A DNA stretch of 64,000 nucleotides from Bog-532 sp963830385 (GTDB lineage Bacteria > Actinomycetota > Actinomycetes > Streptosporangiales > Streptosporangiaceae), in assembly GCA_963830385.1 (NCBI GenBank), contig CAWHMD010000004.1, positions 496,001 through 560,000 of the forward strand. The letters run 5' to 3'. The translations under genes and the position numbers were made by a program. Shown piece after piece: positions 60,829 through 64,000 of this stretch (position 1 is its first letter; each line of letters begins with the position of its first letter). Under the pieces are notes generated by a model. It was not told where the DNA came from. It did not search any database and worked only from the letters and a program-made list of their open reading frames with translations.

Positions 60829-61082
60829 AGGGTGATTTCCAGTGTTTGCATGCCGCCGAAGTCCATCCACATGCGTCCGTCGTCTTTGACGATCTTGACC
60901 AGGGTGTTGTCACAGTGCGGGCAGCGCAGCACGATCCCGGCGCCCTGGAAGGCGTGCATCGCCCCGACCGGCCCGGCCGTCCCGCAGTGACCGCAGGTTC
61001 CGGTGGCGGTTGTCATCTCGACGGCGAACACCTCGCTAAGCATGCCCGCCACCGCGTTGCCGTCGAGCATCAATTCGTCCAT
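60825..61082 (-). CDS. DUF6510 family zinc-ribbon protein, copy 2
   Basis: 85 residues, MDELMLDGNAVAGMLSEVFA. CGHCG and CPHC give the two Cys pairs, as in the protein at 22131. The TAA stop is formed by the CTAA target duplication of IS701 element B, so the insertion was exactly at the stop codon and kept the protein whole. It is the last gene of the second molybdoenzyme cluster; its start lies one base after the stop region of the reductase. Confidence 0.8.
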   Translation of the reverse strand: MDELMLDGNAVAGMLSEVFAVEMTTATGTCGHCGTAGPVGAMHAFQGAGIVLRCPHCDNTLVKIVKDDGRMWMDFGGMQTLEITL

Positions 61083-61083
61083 G

Positions 61084-61830
61084 TCAGCTTCCTGTCGGCC
61101 CGAACCGCTCGGTCTTGATGTGCTGCGGCTGGTGGCCGAGGCCTACCAGCGCTTCGGCGACGGCCTCGACGAACGGTGTCGGGCCGCAGACGTAGATGCG
61201 TGGCTGCTGCTGTGGGCCCGGGCCGACTTCGGCCAGCATGCCGGCGTCGACGCGGCGCGCATATCCCGCCCAGCCGGGCGGCTGTGACGCGGTCAGCGTG
61301 TGCACGACGGTGAGGCCGCCGCCGTTGCGCGCCTTGAGCTCGTCGCGGTAGATGATGTCATCCCAGCCGCGTGAGGATAGCAGCAGCCGCGTGTCCACCT
61401 CGGTCCCGGCGGCGGCGCGGAGCCGGATCATCGCCATCAGCGGCGCGACGCCCGATCCGCCGGCGATCAGCAGCAGCGGGCCGCCGTCCGGTGGCTCCCA
61501 GACGAAGTAGCCGCCGACCGGGCCGCGCAGCTCGATCTGGTCGCCTGGGCGTAGTTCGCCGGTCAGGTAGGGCGAGACCTCGCCGTCGCCGATCCGTACC
61601 ACGGTGAGCTGGAGCCGGGTGCCATCCGGCGCTGAGGCGATCGAGTAGCTGCGCTCGGCTTGGTAGCCGTCGTCCGCGGTCAGCCGGACGTCCACGTGCT
61701 GCCCGGCGCGGTGGCCGGGCCAGCCGGGGACGTCGAGGGAGATCGTCTTGACGTGGGGTGTCTCCTCGACCACGCCGGCGACGTCCGCGACCTGCCAGGT
61801 CAATCGCCCCAGTACCGTTGTTCCCTCCAC
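61084..61830 (-). CDS. FAD/NAD(P) ferredoxin-reductase-like protein, copy 2
   Basis: About 248 residues from GTG 61830, a start that parallels ATG 23125 of copy 1. RSYSIASAPDGTRLQLTVV, GDGEVSPYLTGELRPGDQIE, LLIAGGSGVAPLMAMIRLR and YVCGPTPFVEAVAEALVG are the flavin and nucleotide motifs. The start overlaps the molybdoenzyme gene by 31 bases, the same as in the first cluster. The copies are about 65 percent identical, so the duplication is old or came by transfer. Confidence 0.85.
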   Translation of the reverse strand: MEGTTVLGRLTWQVADVAGVVEETPHVKTISLDVPGWPGHRAGQHVDVRLTADDGYQAERSYSIASAPDGTRLQLTVVRIGDGEVSPYLTGELRPGDQIELRGPVGGYFVWEPPDGGPLLLIAGGSGVAPLMAMIRLRAAAGTEVDTRLLLSSRGWDDIIYRDELKARNGGGLTVVHTLTASQPPGWAGYARRVDAGMLAEVGPGPQQQPRIYVCGPTPFVEAVAEALVGLGHQPQHIKTERFGPTGS

Positions 61831-62405
61831 GGGTCTCCGTAGTTGTGGTAGCCGTTGGTCTCCCAGAAGCCGGGCTCGTCGGCCGCCGCCAGCCTCAGCC
61901 CCCGCACCCATTTCGCGCTCTTCCAGAAATACAGGTGGGGCACCAGCATCCGCGCCGGGCCGCCGTGCTGGGGCTCGAGCGGCTCACCGCCATAGCTGAA
62001 CGCAACCCACGCCTTGCCGCCCATGAGGTCCGCGAGCGGCAGGTTGGTCGTATAGCCGCCGTCGGAGAACTGGACGACGTACTCGGCCGCGGTCTCGATT
62101 CCCTCCAGCAGGGTGTCGATGGAGACGCCCTGCCATATGGTGTCCAGTTTGGACCACTTGGTCACGCAGTGGATGTCACGGGTGACGTCCTCGGCCGGCA
62201 GGGCGCGGAACTCATCCCACATCCAGCGGCGCGGCTGATCTACCTCGCCCACGATGGTGAAGCTCCACCGATCCAGCGGCGTATGCGGCGTCGGGCCCGC
62301 GGACAGGACGGGAAAATCCCTGGTCACATACTGGCCCGGCGGCACCCGGCCAGGCGGGGCGTCGCCGCGGCGGCCCCGGAAGCCCCGGGAGATGATCGGC
62401 GGCAT
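61800..62405 (-). CDS. Sulfite oxidase-like molybdopterin-dependent oxidoreductase, copy 2
   Basis: About 201 residues from ATG 62405, with GGGGAGGG just upstream; the longer ORF to 62498 is less likely. DIHCVTKWSKLDTIWQGVSI has the Mo-binding Cys; SDGGYTTNLPLADLMGGKAW and GFWETNGYHNYGDPW match copy 1. No DLTMCGR motif is seen before this copy, so the two clusters are probably regulated differently. Confidence 0.85.
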   Translation of the reverse strand: MPPIISRGFRGRRGDAPPGRVPPGQYVTRDFPVLSAGPTPHTPLDRWSFTIVGEVDQPRRWMWDEFRALPAEDVTRDIHCVTKWSKLDTIWQGVSIDTLLEGIETAAEYVVQFSDGGYTTNLPLADLMGGKAWVAFSYGGEPLEPQHGGPARMLVPHLYFWKSAKWVRGLRLAAADEPGFWETNGYHNYGDPWREQRYWGD

Positions 62406-62663
62406 CTGCCCTCCCCAGTAGAGCCCCATCCTCTCCCCAGCACCCCAGGCCTGGCAAGCGCTCATCTCAGGCCCGTGCTGAGCGGCGATCTTACCCACCT
62501 GCGCACATGCCGCCGGAATCCCTATCCGAGGTCACCGACCCATCCAGCCCGGCGCCGAACGCCCATCACAGGGCCGGCCCGCACGCAGGCATCTGCGGCC
62601 AGCGCTGCTGTTGGGCAGCTGGCGGAAGGCTCGCCGCTTGGCTCTGAGGCGGTGACCGGGTGC
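62406..62663. other. Intergenic stretch without a supported gene
   Basis: Between the second molybdoenzyme start and the end of the ctaD pseudogene; no gene seen. Confidence 0.45.
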
Positions 62664-64000
62664 CTACTCCCTTGGCGGAAGATCCGAGCCTGATGGGACG
62701 CGTACATGCATGCGCCCGGACTGGGTGTGAGGGTAGTGCAGGTCGAAGGCGGTCCGCTCGGAGCGGATCCGCGGGATACAGGTGAAGTTGTGCCGGGCCG
62801 GCGGGCACGAGGTGGCCCATTCCAGCGGGTTCGCATCCCCATGGGTCGGCGGCGGTGACCTGCTCACCGTGCTTCCAGGTCTTGTAGATGTTGTAAGGAA
62901 GACGAATGTGGACGCGCCCCAGGATCCACGAGCCGGTGCTGGAGATCTGGTTCAGCGTGGTCACGTCGGCCGGCAGGAACGGGTAGCTGGCGGGTGAATT
63001 TCGGCCAGCAGAAGTAGAACCCGGCGAACATGGTGAACACCACGGTGGCGAACAGCACGTAGCGGAAGTGGGCGACCATCAAGTAGGAGTCACTGACGTG
63101 GAAGTCCAGCGGCGGGGAGGCCAGGATGACCCCGGTCAGCCCGCCCAGCAGGAACAAGACCAGGAACCCGATGGAGAACAGCATGGCCGGCTCGAAGGTG
63201 AGCTGCCCGCGCCACATGCTGCCCACCCAGTTGAAGAACTTGATCCCGGTGGGCACCGCGATCAGGAACGTCATGAGCGAGAAGAACGGCAGCAGCATCG
63301 CGCCGGTGGTGAACATGTGGTGCGCCCACACGGTCATGGACAGCCCGGCAATGGCCAGCGTCGCGCCGACCATGCCCCTTTGTAGCCGAACAGCGGCTTG
63401 CGGCTGAACACCGGGATCACCTCGGTGGCGACGCCGAAGAACGGGATCGCCACGATGCAGGCCTCGGGATAGCGGAAAACCAGAACAGGTGCTGCCACAT
63501 GACCGCGCCGCCCGACCAAGCGGAGAGCACCTGCGCGCCGAGCTGGCGGTCGATCTCGAGCACCAGCAGCGCGGCGGCCAGCACCGGGAACGCGATCAGC
63601 GCCATGACGCTGGCCGCCAGCACGTTCCAAGTGAAGATCGACAGCTGGAACAGGGTCACACCCAGCGCGTGCATGCAGATGATCGTGGTGACGAAGTTGA
63701 CGCCCGACAGGATCGTGCCCAGCCCGGACAGTACCAGGCCTGTGATCCACAGGTCACTGCCGATGCCCGGCGAGTACACCTGGCTGGTCAGCGGCGAATA
63801 TGCGTACCAGCCGAACTGCGCGGCGCCGCCCGGGTCAGGAAGCTGACCAGCAGGATCAGGCCGCCGAACAGGAAGAAGTAGTAGCTGGGCAGGTTCAGCT
63901 GGGGGGAGTCGACGTCGGGCGCGCCGATCTGCAGCGGCATGATCTCGTTGGCGAACCCGACGAACAGCGGGGTGGCGAACAGCAGCAGCATGATCGTGCT
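62664..64000 (-). pseudogene. ctaD: Cytochrome c oxidase subunit I, second copy, decayed
   Basis: Runs off the window end. Pieces in order on the minus strand: FATPLFVGFANEIMPLQIGA, SYYFFLFGGLILLVSFL, a shift near 63830, SPGIGSDLWITGLVLSGLGT, a shift at the CuB site, SRKPLFGYKG, WAHHMFTTGAMLLPFFSL, a deletion after FTMFAGFYFCWPKF, and the tail NPLEWATSCPPARHNFTCIP. The GHPEVY motif has become FRYPEAC and AHFHYV has become AHFRYV, so a CuB ligand and a heme ligand are lost. It cannot form an active oxidase. Confidence 0.85.

Noticed and set aside
1..64000. CRISPR arrays, tRNA or rRNA genes
   Set aside because: No regularly spaced repeats and no tRNA- or rRNA-like sequence were noticed on reading; a tRNA and CRISPR scan was not run.

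Overview
The window is high-GC DNA from an actinomycete (phylum Actinomycetota). Support comes from a WhiB regulator, giant MalT/LuxR-type regulators, WD-poor GC-rich codon use, an aa3-type ctaD, actinobacterial IS701/IS1380/IS110 elements and a TOTE-type primase-helicase close to actinobacterial forms. I cannot name the genus. The window is accessory-like: many genes are duplicated, truncated or frameshifted, often in G/C runs, so either real decay or uncorrected indels in the assembly must be kept in mind.

Layout. 0-4.3 kb: a NuoF-like flavoprotein with a 3Fe-4S ferredoxin, a response-regulator remnant, and a 44-aa peptide gene followed by a hairpin and an ABC exporter. 4.7-5.6 kb: decayed glycosyltransferase. 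5.6-12.8 kb: two related large serine recombinases with similar flanks that bracket a Fic toxin / Phd-VbhA antitoxin pair and a TOTE primase-helicase, which looks like a mobile defence island. 13.1-20.7 kb (minus strand): two alpha/beta hydrolases, an MFS exporter, a TMEM175-like channel, a MOSC plus ferredoxin-reductase protein, GcvH and a DUF427 protein. 20.7-22.3 kb: IS110 remnant, flavoprotein remnant, WhiB. 22.1-27.8 kb (minus): a DUF6510 / ferredoxin reductase / sulfite-oxidase-like molybdoenzyme cluster, then a split ATPase-LuxR regulator operon. 28.3-32.1 kb: a MalT-like regulator, a strong terminator and a secreted protein.

32.4-38.4 kb: a tightly overlapping operon SDR-SDR-GMC oxidoreductase-GH15-VOC. 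38.4-41.3 kb (minus): peroxiredoxin, DUF421 membrane protein, a damaged hydrolase, an SDR. 42-49 kb: a second MalT-like regulator, a dead APC permease, and a second copy of the split ATPase-LuxR operon in inverted orientation, identical over about 2.7 kb to the first. 49-54.4 kb: a haloacid-dehalogenase-like gene merged with a methyltransferase, IS1380 copies, a GMC fragment and a fourth hydrolase. 54.6-64 kb: intact ctaD, IS701 and transaldolase remnants, two tandem IS701 elements, a second DUF6510/reductase/molybdoenzyme cluster, and a second ctaD that is decayed and runs off the window.

Two shared regulatory signals tie the region together. A 23-bp motif that reads as a short peptide with DLTMCGR lies 70-77 bp before the start codons of an SDR operon, another SDR, the dehalogenase and the molybdoenzyme, plus one orphan copy. 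A TCACCCGGGTGA palindrome, with GGGTGA-N7-TCACCC repeats at two loci, lies before the large regulator genes. The overall picture is a redox and small-molecule catabolic region under peptide-leader and LuxR control, reshaped by insertion sequences, duplication and probable gene conversion.
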